Of a stretch of DNA of 52,520 bases, positions 33,082-41,562 are shown piece after piece; the first letter of the stretch is position 1; each line of letters starts with the position of its first letter. The stretch is from the NCBI GenBank assembly GCA_964499485.1, contig CAZCLF010000015.1:1-52520 (forward strand), in the 5' to 3' direction. The DNA is from Ga0074130 sp964499485. GTDB taxonomy: Bacteria > Pseudomonadota > Gammaproteobacteria > Burkholderiales > Rhodocyclaceae. The notes beneath the pieces are model-generated. The model was not told the DNA's origin. It searched no databases and saw nothing but the letters and a program-made list of their open reading frames with translations. The translations under genes and the position numbers were made by a program.

Positions 33082-34020
33082 TTAGACGACCGCTTCCTGC
33101 TTTTCAACCTTGGGCTTGGGTAGGAACTGTTCGCGTGACACACCCAACCACATGACCAGTGGCGAAGCCACCAGCACCGACGAGTAGATGCCGAAGCAAA
33201 TGCCGATGGTCAGTGCCAGGGCAAAGTAGTGCAGTGCGGTGCCACCAAAAATCAGCATCGACGTCACCATCAGCTGCGTGCTGCCGTGGGTGATGATGGT
33301 GCGGGAGATGGTGCTGGTGATGGCGTGGTTAAGGACTTCCGGCGTCGTCATGCCACGCTTCTTTTTGAATGTCTCGCGCACGCGGTCGAAGACCACGACG
33401 GACTCATTCACCGAGTAGCCCAGTACCGCCAATACCGCTGCCAGTACGGGCAGTGAGAATTCCCACTGGAAGAAGGCGAAGAAGCCAAGAATAATCACCA
33501 CGTCATGCAGGTTGGCGATGATGGCCGAGACGGCAAAGCGCCACTCAAAGCGTACAGCCAGGTAAGCGACGATCCCCAAAATCACCAACAGCAAGGCCAT
33601 GGCCCCATCGGAGGCCAGTTCTTTACCCACTTGCGGCCCAACGAACTCAACGCGCTTTAGCTCTGGTTGGTTTGCAGCATCGCCAGCCTTCAGCGCATTC
33701 AGAATGCGCTCACTAACTTTGTTCGAGTCGCTGTCCTTTGCAAGCGGCACGCGAATCAGCACATCGCGTGAGCTACCGAAGTTTTGTACTTGTGGGTCAC
33801 TGAAGCCCTCGCCTTCAATCTGCTTACGCAGATTGTCGATGTCGGGCGCTTGTGCGTAGGTCACTTCCATTAAGGTGCCGCCGGTGAACTCGACACTAAA
33901 ATGTAGCCCCTTGGTCGAGAGGAAGAACACCGCCAGCAAGAAGGTGATGAATGAGATGACATTGAACACCAGCGCATGGCGCATGAAGGGAATGTCTTTT
34001 TTGATGCGGAAAAATTCCAT
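33082..34020 (-). CDS. secF: Protein translocase subunit SecF
   Basis: SecF, with SecD and YajC, helps complete protein export through SecYEG using the proton gradient. The 312-residue product has one N-terminal transmembrane segment, a periplasmic region starting FSVEFTGGTLMEV, and a cluster of five further transmembrane segments with DVVIILGFFAFFQWEF, LAVLGYSVNESVVVFDRVRE and the block RTIITHGSTQLM. The length is normal. The ATG at 34020 has AAGGTG about 7 bases upstream. It follows secD with an 89-base gap that is filled by a small open frame. Confidence 0.96.
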   Translation of the reverse strand: MEFFRIKKDIPFMRHALVFNVISFITFLLAVFFLSTKGLHFSVEFTGGTLMEVTYAQAPDIDNLRKQIEGEGFSDPQVQNFGSSRDVLIRVPLAKDSDSNKVSERILNALKAGDAANQPELKRVEFVGPQVGKELASDGAMALLLVILGIVAYLAVRFEWRFAVSAIIANLHDVVIILGFFAFFQWEFSLPVLAAVLAVLGYSVNESVVVFDRVRETFKKKRGMTTPEVLNHAITSTISRTIITHGSTQLMVTSMLIFGGTALHYFALALTIGICFGIYSSVLVASPLVMWLGVSREQFLPKPKVEKQEAVV

Positions 34021-34023
34021 GTC

Positions 34024-34110
34024 TTACACCTTCTGACGGTATGCGGAGTGATGTGCCACGCCTTGGGCGTAGACAACATAAGCAGCGGATGTGCTGATCA
34101 CCAAGTTCAT
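34024..34110 (-). CDS. Possible 28-residue ORF filling the secD-secF gap
   Basis: An ATG two bases after the secD stop opens a frame of 28 codons that ends in TAA three bases before the secF ATG. The predicted peptide starts MNLVISTSAAYVVYAQG and has no known relative. The upstream ribosome site is weak. It contains the secF Shine-Dalgarno sequence, so its translation could couple secF to secD; chance is equally possible. Confidence 0.25.
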   Translation of the reverse strand: MNLVISTSAAYVVYAQGVAHHSAYRQKV

Positions 34111-34112
34111 GT

Positions 34113-35981
34113 TTAGGCGCCGGCTTTCCAGATCTGCCCGATCGACAGGCTGGTCAGCTTCTTGCGACGGCCGTAGATCAGATTGATGGCAGCGCGCGAG
34201 ACCACCACCGAGCTGAAGATCGAGGTCAGGATGCCGAGACAATGCACCACAGCGAAGCCGCGCACGGGGCCCGAGCCAAAGATCAGTAAGGCAATGCCCG
34301 CGATCATGGTGGTGACGTTGGAGTCGAGAATCGTCGCCCATGCACGTTCGTAACCCGCGGTGATGGCGGCTTGCGGCGAGTTACCGGCACGCAGCTCTTC
34401 ACGCACACGTTCGTTAATCAGCACGTTGGCATCAATGGCCATACCGAGCGTCAGTGCAATTGCCGCAATCCCCGGCAGGGTCAGTGTGGCTTGTAGCAAG
34501 GACAGTAGCGCGACCAGGAAAAGCAGGTTTGCCGACAGCGCGATTACTGACACTAGACCGAACAACAGGTAGTAGGACATCATGAACACCGCGATGGCAA
34601 TAAAGCCCCACAGCGTTGAGTGGAAGCCCTTGCTGATGTTCTCGGCACCCAGGGTTGGGCCAACCGTGCGCTCTTCGATAATTTCCATCGGCGCTGCCAG
34701 CGAGCCAGCGCGTAGCAGCAGGGCTACATCCGTGGCTTCTTCGGTGGTCATGCGGCCGGAAATCTGCACGCGACCACCGCCAATTTCCGAGTTGATGCGC
34801 GGGGCCGTGACCACCTCGCCCTTGCCCTTCTCGATCAGCAGGATGGCCATGCGCTTGCCCACGTTATCGCGGGTGATGTCCTTGAAGATACGGGCGCCTG
34901 CTGAGTCTAGGGTGAGATGCACGGCCGGCTCATGGTTCTGGCCGTCAAAGCCGGGTTGGGCATCGGTCAGGCGCTCACCGGTCAGCACCACTTGCTTCTT
35001 GACCAGCAGACCATAACCGCCGCGTTCCGTGTAGTACTCGGTGCCGGGTGGTGGCAGGCCGCGTGCAGCTTGCTCCATCACCGTGGGGTTCTGGCTGTTT
35101 TCATCATCCACCATGCGGATTTCCAAGGTGGCGGTGCGGCCCAGAATATCCTTTGCCTTGGCGGTGTCTTGAACGCCCGGCAATTGCACCACGATACGGT
35201 CAGCACCTTGTTGCTGGATGATGGGCTCGGCCACGCCAAGCTCGTTAATACGATTGTGCAGCGTGCTGATGTTCTGCTTGATCGAATCGCTTTGCAGGCG
35301 CAGTTGCGCTTCCGGCTTCAGTGTTGCAACCAGCTTGAAGTCGCCACCGTCTTGTTGTTCGACCACGGCGAGTTCTGGCTGATTGTCGGCCAGTACGTTC
35401 TGCACCTTGGCGCGGGTCTCTGCATCGCGGAAGCGAATGATCAGGGTGTTACCTTCACGGGCAATCCCGCCATGGCGGAGGTTTTTGTCGCGCAGCAAGG
35501 TGCGAATGTCAGCACCGACCGAGTCTAGACGCTTGGTTACTGCGCCCTTCATGTCGACTTGCAGGAGGAAGTGCACGCCACCGCGCAGATCGAGGCCCAG
35601 ATACATAGGCAGCGCATGCATGGAGGTCAGCCAGGAGGGTGAGCTGGACAGCAGATTGAGCGCCACGCTGTATGTAGCGTCATCGGCGACTGGGTTCAGT
35701 GCCTTTTCAATCGCATCCTTGGCCTTAAGCTGAGTATCAGTGCTGTCAAAGCGCACACGGATACTGTTGTGATCAGCAAATAGCCCCTGATTCTGAATAC
35801 CCTCATTCTTGAGCACATCCTCGACACGACTGAGCAGCTTGGCATCGACCTTGATGGCGGTCTTGACGCTGGACACTTGCACGGCGGGCGATTCGCCAAA
35901 GAAATTCGGCAAGGTGTACAGCAGCCCCAGCACTAGCGTGATGGCGACCAGGATATTTTTCCAGAGCGGGTAACGATTCAT
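34113..35981 (-). CDS. secD: Protein translocase subunit SecD
   Basis: SecD has a large periplasmic domain that binds emerging preproteins and a six-helix membrane part that takes protons. The 622-residue product has an N-terminal transmembrane segment (ILVAITLVLGLLYTLPNFF), LGLDLRGGVHFLLQVD, the central QLPGVQDTAKAKDILGRTATLE block, RMTTEEATDVALLLRAGSL, and the C-terminal membrane domain with GMAIDANVLINERVREEL, which holds conserved Asp and Arg residues. The length is usual for Betaproteobacteria. It lies between yajC and secF. Confidence 0.97.
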   Translation of the reverse strand: MNRYPLWKNILVAITLVLGLLYTLPNFFGESPAVQVSSVKTAIKVDAKLLSRVEDVLKNEGIQNQGLFADHNSIRVRFDSTDTQLKAKDAIEKALNPVADDATYSVALNLLSSSPSWLTSMHALPMYLGLDLRGGVHFLLQVDMKGAVTKRLDSVGADIRTLLRDKNLRHGGIAREGNTLIIRFRDAETRAKVQNVLADNQPELAVVEQQDGGDFKLVATLKPEAQLRLQSDSIKQNISTLHNRINELGVAEPIIQQQGADRIVVQLPGVQDTAKAKDILGRTATLEIRMVDDENSQNPTVMEQAARGLPPPGTEYYTERGGYGLLVKKQVVLTGERLTDAQPGFDGQNHEPAVHLTLDSAGARIFKDITRDNVGKRMAILLIEKGKGEVVTAPRINSEIGGGRVQISGRMTTEEATDVALLLRAGSLAAPMEIIEERTVGPTLGAENISKGFHSTLWGFIAIAVFMMSYYLLFGLVSVIALSANLLFLVALLSLLQATLTLPGIAAIALTLGMAIDANVLINERVREELRAGNSPQAAITAGYERAWATILDSNVTTMIAGIALLIFGSGPVRGFAVVHCLGILTSIFSSVVVSRAAINLIYGRRKKLTSLSIGQIWKAGA

Positions 35982-36024
35982 GGGATCAGGGCAGAAACGT
36001 AGGGGCAGGGGGCGGGGTAGAACT

Positions 36025-36057
36025 GGGACAGGCCGCGCGCTGCGCAGCGCCTGCCCC
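36025..36057 (-). repeat. GC-rich stem-loop in the yajC-secD gap
   Basis: On the minus strand GGGGCAGGC pairs with GCCTGTCCC (nine pairs, one of them G-T) around a GC-rich loop that itself contains the palindrome GCTGCGCAGC. No T run follows, so it is more likely an mRNA processing or stabilising element than a terminator. Confidence 0.45.
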
Positions 36058-36071
36058 GTACTTTGACGCTT

Positions 36072-36398
36072 TTACAGGTGCTTCAGCGTGCCCTTGGGCA
36101 GGACGGCAGAGACGGCATGCTTTTGAATCTGGATTTCAACGCCAGTGGCAATTTCCAGCGTGGTGAAGTTGTCACCGATCTTGCTGATACGACCAGCAAT
36201 GCCAGCGCCCGTGACCACTTCGTCGCCCTTTTGCAGGTCTGCCAACAGCTTGCGGTGTTCCTTGGCCTTCTTCATCTGCGGACGCACCATGACAAACCAC
36301 AGTGCAGCGGTCACCAGCAGGAATGGCAGGAAAGCCATGAAACCGGTGGTCGGATCGGCGGCGCCCGCAGCCTGGGCGTATGCATTCGAAATCAGCAC
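36072..36398 (-). CDS. yajC: Preprotein translocase subunit YajC
   Basis: YajC is a small inner-membrane partner of SecDF. The 108-residue product has a single membrane segment (FMAFLPFLLVTAALWFVMV) followed by RPQMKKAKEHRKLLADLQKGDEV, the family signature, and a small cytoplasmic beta domain (TGAGIAGRISKIGDNFTTLEI). The length is standard. It follows tgt and precedes secD, the classical order. A TATACT on the minus strand at 36438-36443 could give it its own promoter, although I see no matching -35. Confidence 0.95.
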   Translation of the reverse strand: MLISNAYAQAAGAADPTTGFMAFLPFLLVTAALWFVMVRPQMKKAKEHRKLLADLQKGDEVVTGAGIAGRISKIGDNFTTLEIATGVEIQIQKHAVSAVLPKGTLKHL

Positions 36399-36523
36399 GT
36401 GAAGCTCCTGAAATTATTAAGAAAAGAATAACGGGCAAGTATAACAGCTGCGGCTGACGCGGCCGTTGCCGCGTTGCTTGCTACAACAGGTGATTTGGGC
36501 CAAGCAAACGCCGCCCCAAGGCC

Positions 36524-37642
36524 TTAACTGCCTGCCTTTAGCTGGGCCCGCCGGCGGTGAAATTCAAGCTGCCATGCGGAAAAATTGTCCGCTTCAATGG
36601 CACTGCGGATTTCACGCATTAGCTCTTGGTAGTAGTACAGGTTATGGATAGTGTTGAGCCGTGCGCCAAGGATTTCACCGGTGCGATGCAGGTGGTGCAG
36701 GTAGGCACGGGTGAAGTTGCGGCAGGTGTAGCAGCCGCATTGCTCGTCGAGCGGGCGGGTATCAGCCTTGTATGTGGCGTTTTTGATCTTGACGTCGCCC
36801 CAGCGCGTAAACAGCCAGCCGTTGCGCGCATTGCGCGTCGGCATTACACAGTCAAACATATCGATGCCGCGGCTGACCGAATAGACAATGTCTTCCGGCG
36901 TACCCACGCCCATCAGGTAATGCGGCTTGTTAGCCGGGAGTTGAGGCGCGGTGTGCGCGAGGATGCGCTCCATATCTTCCTTGGGCTCGCCCACGGACAG
37001 CCCGCCAATGGCGAAACCATCAAAGCCGATCTCGTTCAGCGCAGCCAGCGATTCGTCGCGTAGATGCTCATGCATGCCGCCCTGGACGATGCCAAAGAGG
37101 GCGTTGGTATTTTCCTGTCGGTCGTGTTCATCACGCGAGCGCCGTGCCCAGCGCAACGATAGGCGCATGGATTCGCCCGCCTGGCGTTCATCTGCCGGGT
37201 AGGGGGTGCACTCGTCGAAAATCATGACGATGTCGGAATTCAGCACCTTCTGAATCTGCATCGAGTCTTCGGGACGCATGAACAGGCGGTCGCCGTTGAT
37301 CGGTGATTGAAACTTCACGCCTTCTTCCGTGATCTTGCGTAGCTCACCGAGCGAGAACACCTGAAAACCACCTGAGTCCGTCAGGATAGGCTTGTCCCAC
37401 GCCATGAAGCGGTGCAGCCCCTCATGTGCCGAGATGATGTCCAACCCCGGCCGCAGCCACAGGTGGAAGGTGTTACCGAGCACGATTTGTGCGCCGATCT
37501 CCTCCAGCTCGTTGGGTGCCATCGCCTTGACCGTGCCATAGGTGCCAACCGGCATGAACACCGGCGTTTCGACCACGCCATGCGCGAGGGTCAGGCGGCC
37601 ACGGCGGGCGGCGCCGTCGGTCTTAAGGAGTTCAAATTTCAT
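36524..37642 (-). CDS. tgt: tRNA-guanine transglycosylase
   Basis: Tgt swaps guanine-34 for preQ1 in tRNAs with GUN anticodons, a step of queuosine synthesis. The 372-residue TIM barrel has PVFMPVGTYGTVK, LTDSGGFQVFSL with the catalytic Asp, FDECTPYPAD, GGLSVGEPKEDM, FDCVMPTRNARNG with the nucleophile Asp, and the zinc set CGCYTCRNFTRAYLHHL. I start it at ATG 37642 (MKFELLKTDG); TTG 37648 adds two residues only. It sits 65 bases after queA, the next enzyme of the same pathway. Confidence 0.97.
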   Translation of the reverse strand: MKFELLKTDGAARRGRLTLAHGVVETPVFMPVGTYGTVKAMAPNELEEIGAQIVLGNTFHLWLRPGLDIISAHEGLHRFMAWDKPILTDSGGFQVFSLGELRKITEEGVKFQSPINGDRLFMRPEDSMQIQKVLNSDIVMIFDECTPYPADERQAGESMRLSLRWARRSRDEHDRQENTNALFGIVQGGMHEHLRDESLAALNEIGFDGFAIGGLSVGEPKEDMERILAHTAPQLPANKPHYLMGVGTPEDIVYSVSRGIDMFDCVMPTRNARNGWLFTRWGDVKIKNATYKADTRPLDEQCGCYTCRNFTRAYLHHLHRTGEILGARLNTIHNLYYYQELMREIRSAIEADNFSAWQLEFHRRRAQLKAGS

Positions 37643-37707
37643 CGTCAAATCACTCTTTGCGCTCTCTTCCGCCTGGCGGGAGAGAGCTGGGATGAGGGTG
37701 GGCGCAC

Positions 37708-38739
37708 TCAGGCTGCATGGTGGCGCTTTGTCAGAAGCATGGCATCGCCATAGCTGAAGAATCGGTAGCGCTGCGTGATGGCATGCGCATAGGCTGCCCG
37801 TATTGTCTCACTACCGGCAAAGGCGGAGACCAGCATCAGCAGCGTGGACTTGGGCAGGTGAAAGTTGGTCAGCAGCAGGTCTGCCACCTTAAAGTCAAAG
37901 CCGGGCGTGATGAAAATATCCGTCTCACCGCTATCTGCCTGCAGCTTGCCGTACTTGCGCGCCACCGATTCAAGGGTGCGCAGCGTGGTCGTGCCGATCA
38001 CCACAACACGCCCACCCTTGGCCCGTGTCTCGGCAATCGCATCGACCGTGGCTTGCGGCAGGATGTAGCGCTCGCTGTGCATTTTGTGCTCAGCGATGTT
38101 GTGAACGCGTACGGGCTGAAAGGTACCGGCGCCGACGTGCAGAGTGACATAGGCGGTGTTTATACCCGCAGCCTTTAGGGTGGAGAGCAGGGCTTCGTCA
38201 AAGTGCAGCCCTGCAGTGGGCGCAGCAACCGAGCCCTTTTCACGCGCAAATACGGTCTGGTAGCGTGACTCATCGGCCTCGCCAGCGGCATGCTCAATAT
38301 AGGGTGGTAGCGGCAGGCGACCATATTCCTCAAGCAATTCAATGGCATTGCCCGGGAAGCGCAGGCGGTAAAACTCCCCGATGCGTTCAATCACTTCGAC
38401 CTTTAGTGCGCCTTCCAAGGTGATTTTTCCGCCCGGCTTAGGCGATTTGCTGGCGCGCACCTGTGCCAAAACATCCGTGGTGTCGAGCGGCCGCTCAACC
38501 AGCACTTCGACCTGTCCGCCACTGTCTTTCTGGCCGTATAGGCGGGCATGCAGCACGCGCGTGTCATTCATGACCAGCAGGTCCCCTGCACGCAATCGCT
38601 GTGGCAAATCAATGATCTGCACGTCCTGTAGCGGGGATTCAACCACCAATAGGCGGCTGGCCGAACGCTGCGCCAGCGGGGCTTGAGCGATCAGTTCGGG
38701 GGGCAGCGGGTAGTCAAAATCGTCGAGAGTGAGGGACAT
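37708..38739 (-). CDS. queA: S-adenosylmethionine:tRNA ribosyltransferase-isomerase
   Basis: QueA moves the ribosyl group of SAM to preQ1-34 in tRNA and gives epoxyqueuosine. The 343-residue product has LDDFDYPLPPELIAQAPL at the start, LVMNDTRVLHARL, PLPPYIEH, VAAPTAGLHFDEALL, YVTLHVGAGTFQPV and FHLPKSTLLMLVSAFAG, all family blocks. It is the first gene of the minus-strand run queA-tgt-yajC-secD-secF and is divergent from tRNA-Leu. The ribosome site before ATG 38739 is weak. Confidence 0.97.
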   Translation of the reverse strand: MSLTLDDFDYPLPPELIAQAPLAQRSASRLLVVESPLQDVQIIDLPQRLRAGDLLVMNDTRVLHARLYGQKDSGGQVEVLVERPLDTTDVLAQVRASKSPKPGGKITLEGALKVEVIERIGEFYRLRFPGNAIELLEEYGRLPLPPYIEHAAGEADESRYQTVFAREKGSVAAPTAGLHFDEALLSTLKAAGINTAYVTLHVGAGTFQPVRVHNIAEHKMHSERYILPQATVDAIAETRAKGGRVVVIGTTTLRTLESVARKYGKLQADSGETDIFITPGFDFKVADLLLTNFHLPKSTLLMLVSAFAGSETIRAAYAHAITQRYRFFSYGDAMLLTKRHHAA

Positions 38740-38764
38740 GAGTTGAGTTTGTGTGTCGCAGAGG

Positions 38765-38793
38765 TTGTGTCGAGGGCGCGATTCACGGATAAT
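38765..38793 (+). promoter_or_regulatory. Candidate promoter of tRNA-Leu
   Basis: TTGTGT (38765-38770) and GATAAT (38788-38793) are 17 bases apart. Transcription would start near 38800 and give the tRNA precursor a leader of about 45 bases. Confidence 0.4.
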
Positions 38794-38795
38794 GC

Positions 38796-38818
38796 GCGCT
38801 CCCTCCGCAAGGGAGCGC
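38796..38818. repeat. Stem-loop before tRNA-Leu
   Basis: GCGCTCCCT and AGGGAGCGC form a perfect 9-base-pair stem around CCGCA, followed by TATTTT. It lies in the predicted leader of the tRNA precursor. It could also be a terminator for an unseen short transcript, but no gene precedes it on the plus strand. Confidence 0.55.
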
Positions 38819-38844
38819 TATTTTACGCGACCTTGTATCTCATA

Positions 38845-38929
38845 GCCGAGATGGCGGAATCGGTAGACGCAGCGGATTCAAAATCCGCCGCCGCAAGGTG
38901 TCCGGGTTCGAGTCCCGGTCTCGGCACCA
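38845..38929 (+). tRNA. tRNA-Leu (anticodon CAA)
   Basis: The 85-base sequence folds as a long-variable-arm tRNA. The acceptor stem pairs GCCGAGA with TCTCGGC, the D arm reads TGGCGGAATCGGTAGACGCA, the anticodon stem-loop is GCGGA-TTCAAAA-TCCGC with CAA in the 34-36 positions, a short variable stem follows, and the T arm has GGTTCGAGTCC. The discriminator base is A, as required for leucine, and CCA is encoded. It reads UUG codons. Confidence 0.97.
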
Positions 38930-39003
38930 CTGAACGTGTTTCAGTGATTCAGTAGCGATATTCAGTCAGTAAGCCAGCAGCTACGGTGCTTCAACACAGG
39001 CGC

Positions 39004-41205
39004 TTAGTTCGCCTGTGCAGCCTTCGCTCGCGCTGAATGGAGCTTCTTGTAGCTGTCGATCAAACGCTGATGCCTGTCTAGCCCGTCCAGCTTCATGCCG
39101 GTTGGCGTGAGGCCAAAGAAACGCACGCTGCCATCGACCGAGCCAAGCACGGCATCCATGCGCTGGTTACCAAACATGCGGCGGAAATTGGCTTCGTAGT
39201 CAGCCAGTTCCAACTCATCGTCCAGCACCACTTCCAGTACGACGTTCAGCGCCTGATAGAACAAGCCGCGTTCAACGGTATTTTCGTTGTACTGCAAGTA
39301 GGTTTGCACGCGTTCGTGAGCGTCTTCAAATTGCTGCAGGGCGAGGTTGATCAGCAGCTTCAACTCCAAAATCGTCAGCTGGCCCCAGTCGGTGTTTTCG
39401 TCGAACTCAACGCCGATCAGCGTGATGATGTCGGTGTAGTCGTCCAGCTCGCTGTCTTCTAGGCGTTCAAGCAGCGCTTGCAGGGCAGCGTTATCCAGAC
39501 GGTGCAGGTTGAGAATGTCTGCGCGGAACTGCAGCGCTTTGTTAGTGTTGTCCCAGATGAGATCTTCGACAGGGTAAACCTCGGAATAGCCGGGGACCAA
39601 GATGCGGCAGGCGGTTGCCCCGAGCTGGTCGTAGACCGCCATGTAGACCTCTTTGCCCATGTTGGACAATATCCCGAATAGCGTGGCTGCTTCATCTGCA
39701 TTCGAGTTGTCGCCGTGACCAGTAAAGTCCCACTCCACAAAATCGTAGTCGGCTTTGGCGCTGAAAAAACGCCATGACACCACGCCGCTGGAGTCGATAA
39801 AGTGTTCGACAAAGTTATTCGGCTCGGTCACTGCGTTGCTTTCAAATGTCGGCTGCGGCAGGTCGTTCAGGCCTTCAAAGCTGCGGCCTTGCAGAAGCTC
39901 AGTCAGGCTGCGTTCGAGCGCCACTTCAAAGCTGGGGTGGGCGCCGAAAGAGGCAAAGACGCCGCCTGTGCGTGGGTTCATCAGCGTGACGCACATGACC
40001 GGGAACTCACCGCCCAATGAGGCATCTTTCACCAACACTGGAAAGCCTTGTGCTTCCAAGCCCTCAATACCCGCGACGATGCTGGGGTACTTGGCCAGTA
40101 CCGTGGATGGCACATCGGGCAGCGCGATTTCGCCCTCGAGGATTTCGCGCTTCACGGCGCGCTCAAAAATTTCAGACAAGCATTGCACCTGCGCTTCAGC
40201 CAACGTATTGCCAGCACTCATGCCATTGCTGAGAAAGAGGTTGTCGATCAGGTTAGTCGGGAAGTACACAACTTCCCCATCCGACTGGCGTACATACGGT
40301 AACGAGCAAATGCCGCGTTCGGTGTTACCGGAGTTGGTGTCGTAGAGATGCGAGCCGCGTAGCTCACCGTCGGCGTTGTAAATCGCTAGGCAATAGTCGT
40401 CGAGTATCTCTTTGGGCAACGCGTCCTTCTTCCCAGGCTTGAACCAGCGCTCATCCGGGTAATGCACAAAAGGCGCATTGGCGAAGTCCTCGCCCCAGTA
40501 TTGATCATTGTAAAAATGGTTACAGTTGGTGCGTTCAATAAACTCACCCAGCGCCGATGCCAGCGCGCTTTCCTTGCTTGCGCCCTTGCCATTGGTAAAG
40601 CACATCGGCGAGTGTGCGTCGCGGATATGTAGCGACCACACGTTGGGCACGATATTGCGCCAAGACGCGATCTCAATCTTCATGCCTAGGTTGGCCAGAA
40701 CCGCCGACATATTGGCAATGGTCTGCTCTAGGGGTAAATCCTTGCCGGGAATGTAGGTCGTGGTTTCTGTGCCAGGATTCAAGGTCAGCAGGGCTTGTGC
40801 ATCGGCATCGAGGTTGTCGACTTCCTCGATCACAAATTCCGGGCCTGCCTGAACAGCGCGCTTGACCGAGCAACGGTCAATCGAGCGCAAGATGCCTTGA
40901 CGGTCTTTCTCCGAAATATCTGCCGGCAACTCGACCTGAATCTTGAAGGTGTGCTTGTAGCGATTTTCCGGGTCAACAATATTGTTGTGCGAGAGGCGGA
41001 TATGCTCGGTTGAGATATTGCGCGTCTCGCAGTAGAGCTTGACGAAATACGCCGCACACAATGCTGACGAGGCGAGAAAGTAGTCAAAGGGGCCGGGTGC
41101 TGAGCCATCGCCTTTGTAGCGAATCGGCTGATCAGCAATCACCGTAAAGTCGTCGAACTTCGCCTCAAGGCGCAGCTTGTCGAGAAAATTGACCTTGATT
41201 TCCAT
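39004..41205 (-). CDS. ycaO: OsmC-domain / YcaO-domain fusion protein
   Basis: YcaO proteins use ATP to activate amide backbones; E. coli YcaO is linked to RimO-dependent methylthiolation of ribosomal protein S12, but the reaction is not settled. The 733-residue product has an N-terminal OsmC-like domain (about 1-155) with IRYKGDGSAPGPFDYFLAS and SALCAAYFVKLYC. A YcaO domain of about 380 residues follows, with GKGASKESALASALGEFIER, SAGNTLAEAQVQCLSEIFER (ATP-binding glutamates) and FGAHPSFEVALERSLTELLQ, then a helical repeat-like C-terminus. I start it at ATG 41205 (MEIKVNFLDKL), the usual family start; the frame is open to ATG 41349, but the extra 48 residues do not look conserved. Confidence 0.88.
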   Translation of the reverse strand: MEIKVNFLDKLRLEAKFDDFTVIADQPIRYKGDGSAPGPFDYFLASSALCAAYFVKLYCETRNISTEHIRLSHNNIVDPENRYKHTFKIQVELPADISEKDRQGILRSIDRCSVKRAVQAGPEFVIEEVDNLDADAQALLTLNPGTETTTYIPGKDLPLEQTIANMSAVLANLGMKIEIASWRNIVPNVWSLHIRDAHSPMCFTNGKGASKESALASALGEFIERTNCNHFYNDQYWGEDFANAPFVHYPDERWFKPGKKDALPKEILDDYCLAIYNADGELRGSHLYDTNSGNTERGICSLPYVRQSDGEVVYFPTNLIDNLFLSNGMSAGNTLAEAQVQCLSEIFERAVKREILEGEIALPDVPSTVLAKYPSIVAGIEGLEAQGFPVLVKDASLGGEFPVMCVTLMNPRTGGVFASFGAHPSFEVALERSLTELLQGRSFEGLNDLPQPTFESNAVTEPNNFVEHFIDSSGVVSWRFFSAKADYDFVEWDFTGHGDNSNADEAATLFGILSNMGKEVYMAVYDQLGATACRILVPGYSEVYPVEDLIWDNTNKALQFRADILNLHRLDNAALQALLERLEDSELDDYTDIITLIGVEFDENTDWGQLTILELKLLINLALQQFEDAHERVQTYLQYNENTVERGLFYQALNVVLEVVLDDELELADYEANFRRMFGNQRMDAVLGSVDGSVRFFGLTPTGMKLDGLDRHQRLIDSYKKLHSARAKAAQAN

Positions 41206-41455
41206 GCACTTACACCAAAAAAATTGAGCCCGAATTTTGGCTGCCCAAAACAAGGTCTTTAAAAGCCGAACCTTATCGTTATCGACCTCAGAAAGCCAGT
41301 CAAAGTGAGGTTTTTCTTTGTCTTGGCCGTACGTATTTGCTGAAGCCATCAGGCCAGCACGAGTAGGGCGAATATCTAATTCGCTAAGCGTTGTTTTGAT
41401 GTCGAATCAGCACCTTGTGTTGCTGGCAATTGGGGCTTTATGGGCACATTCCCCG

Positions 41456-41461
41456 TATAAT
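41456..41461 (+). promoter_or_regulatory. Candidate -10 box of kup
   Basis: A consensus TATAAT predicts transcription from about 41468 and a leader of about 95 bases. No good -35 hexamer is found at 16-18 bases; TTGGGG lies 20 bases upstream. Confidence 0.5.
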
Positions 41462-41471
41462 TCGGCCGCAC

Positions 41472-41507
41472 CGGGCTGCGATTAATGGCAGTCCGCTTTT
41501 GTTTTTG
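41472..41507 (+). promoter_or_regulatory. Hairpin plus T-rich run in the kup leader
   Basis: CGGGCTGC (41472-41479) pairs with GCAGTCCG (41488-41495) over eight pairs (one G-T) around an 8-base loop, followed at once by CTTTTGTTTTTG. It has the form of an intrinsic terminator, lies at the very 5' end of the predicted kup mRNA, and has no gene upstream to terminate. Confidence 0.5.
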
Positions 41508-41562
41508 TGCTTCTTCCGTGATGTAGCAACGCCCTTTTGCGGGCAGATTTTCCGGAGGTTTC

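Larger units (their letters stand above)
41206..41562. other. Intergenic region between the ycaO-type gene and kup (357 bases)
   Basis: This divergent gap holds no convincing gene. On the minus strand the ycaO frame stays open to 41349, which I judge accidental. It contains a short inverted repeat (GCGAA...TTCGC near 41382-41398), a good TATAAT at 41456-41461, a hairpin with a T run at 41472-41507 and a second small hairpin (GCCC-TTTTGC-GGGC at about 41531-41544) before the kup ribosome site. Confidence 0.6.

Noticed and set aside
41206..41349. 48-residue N-terminal extension of the OsmC/YcaO protein
   Set aside because: Family members begin at MEIKV; the extension has no conserved features I can recognise.
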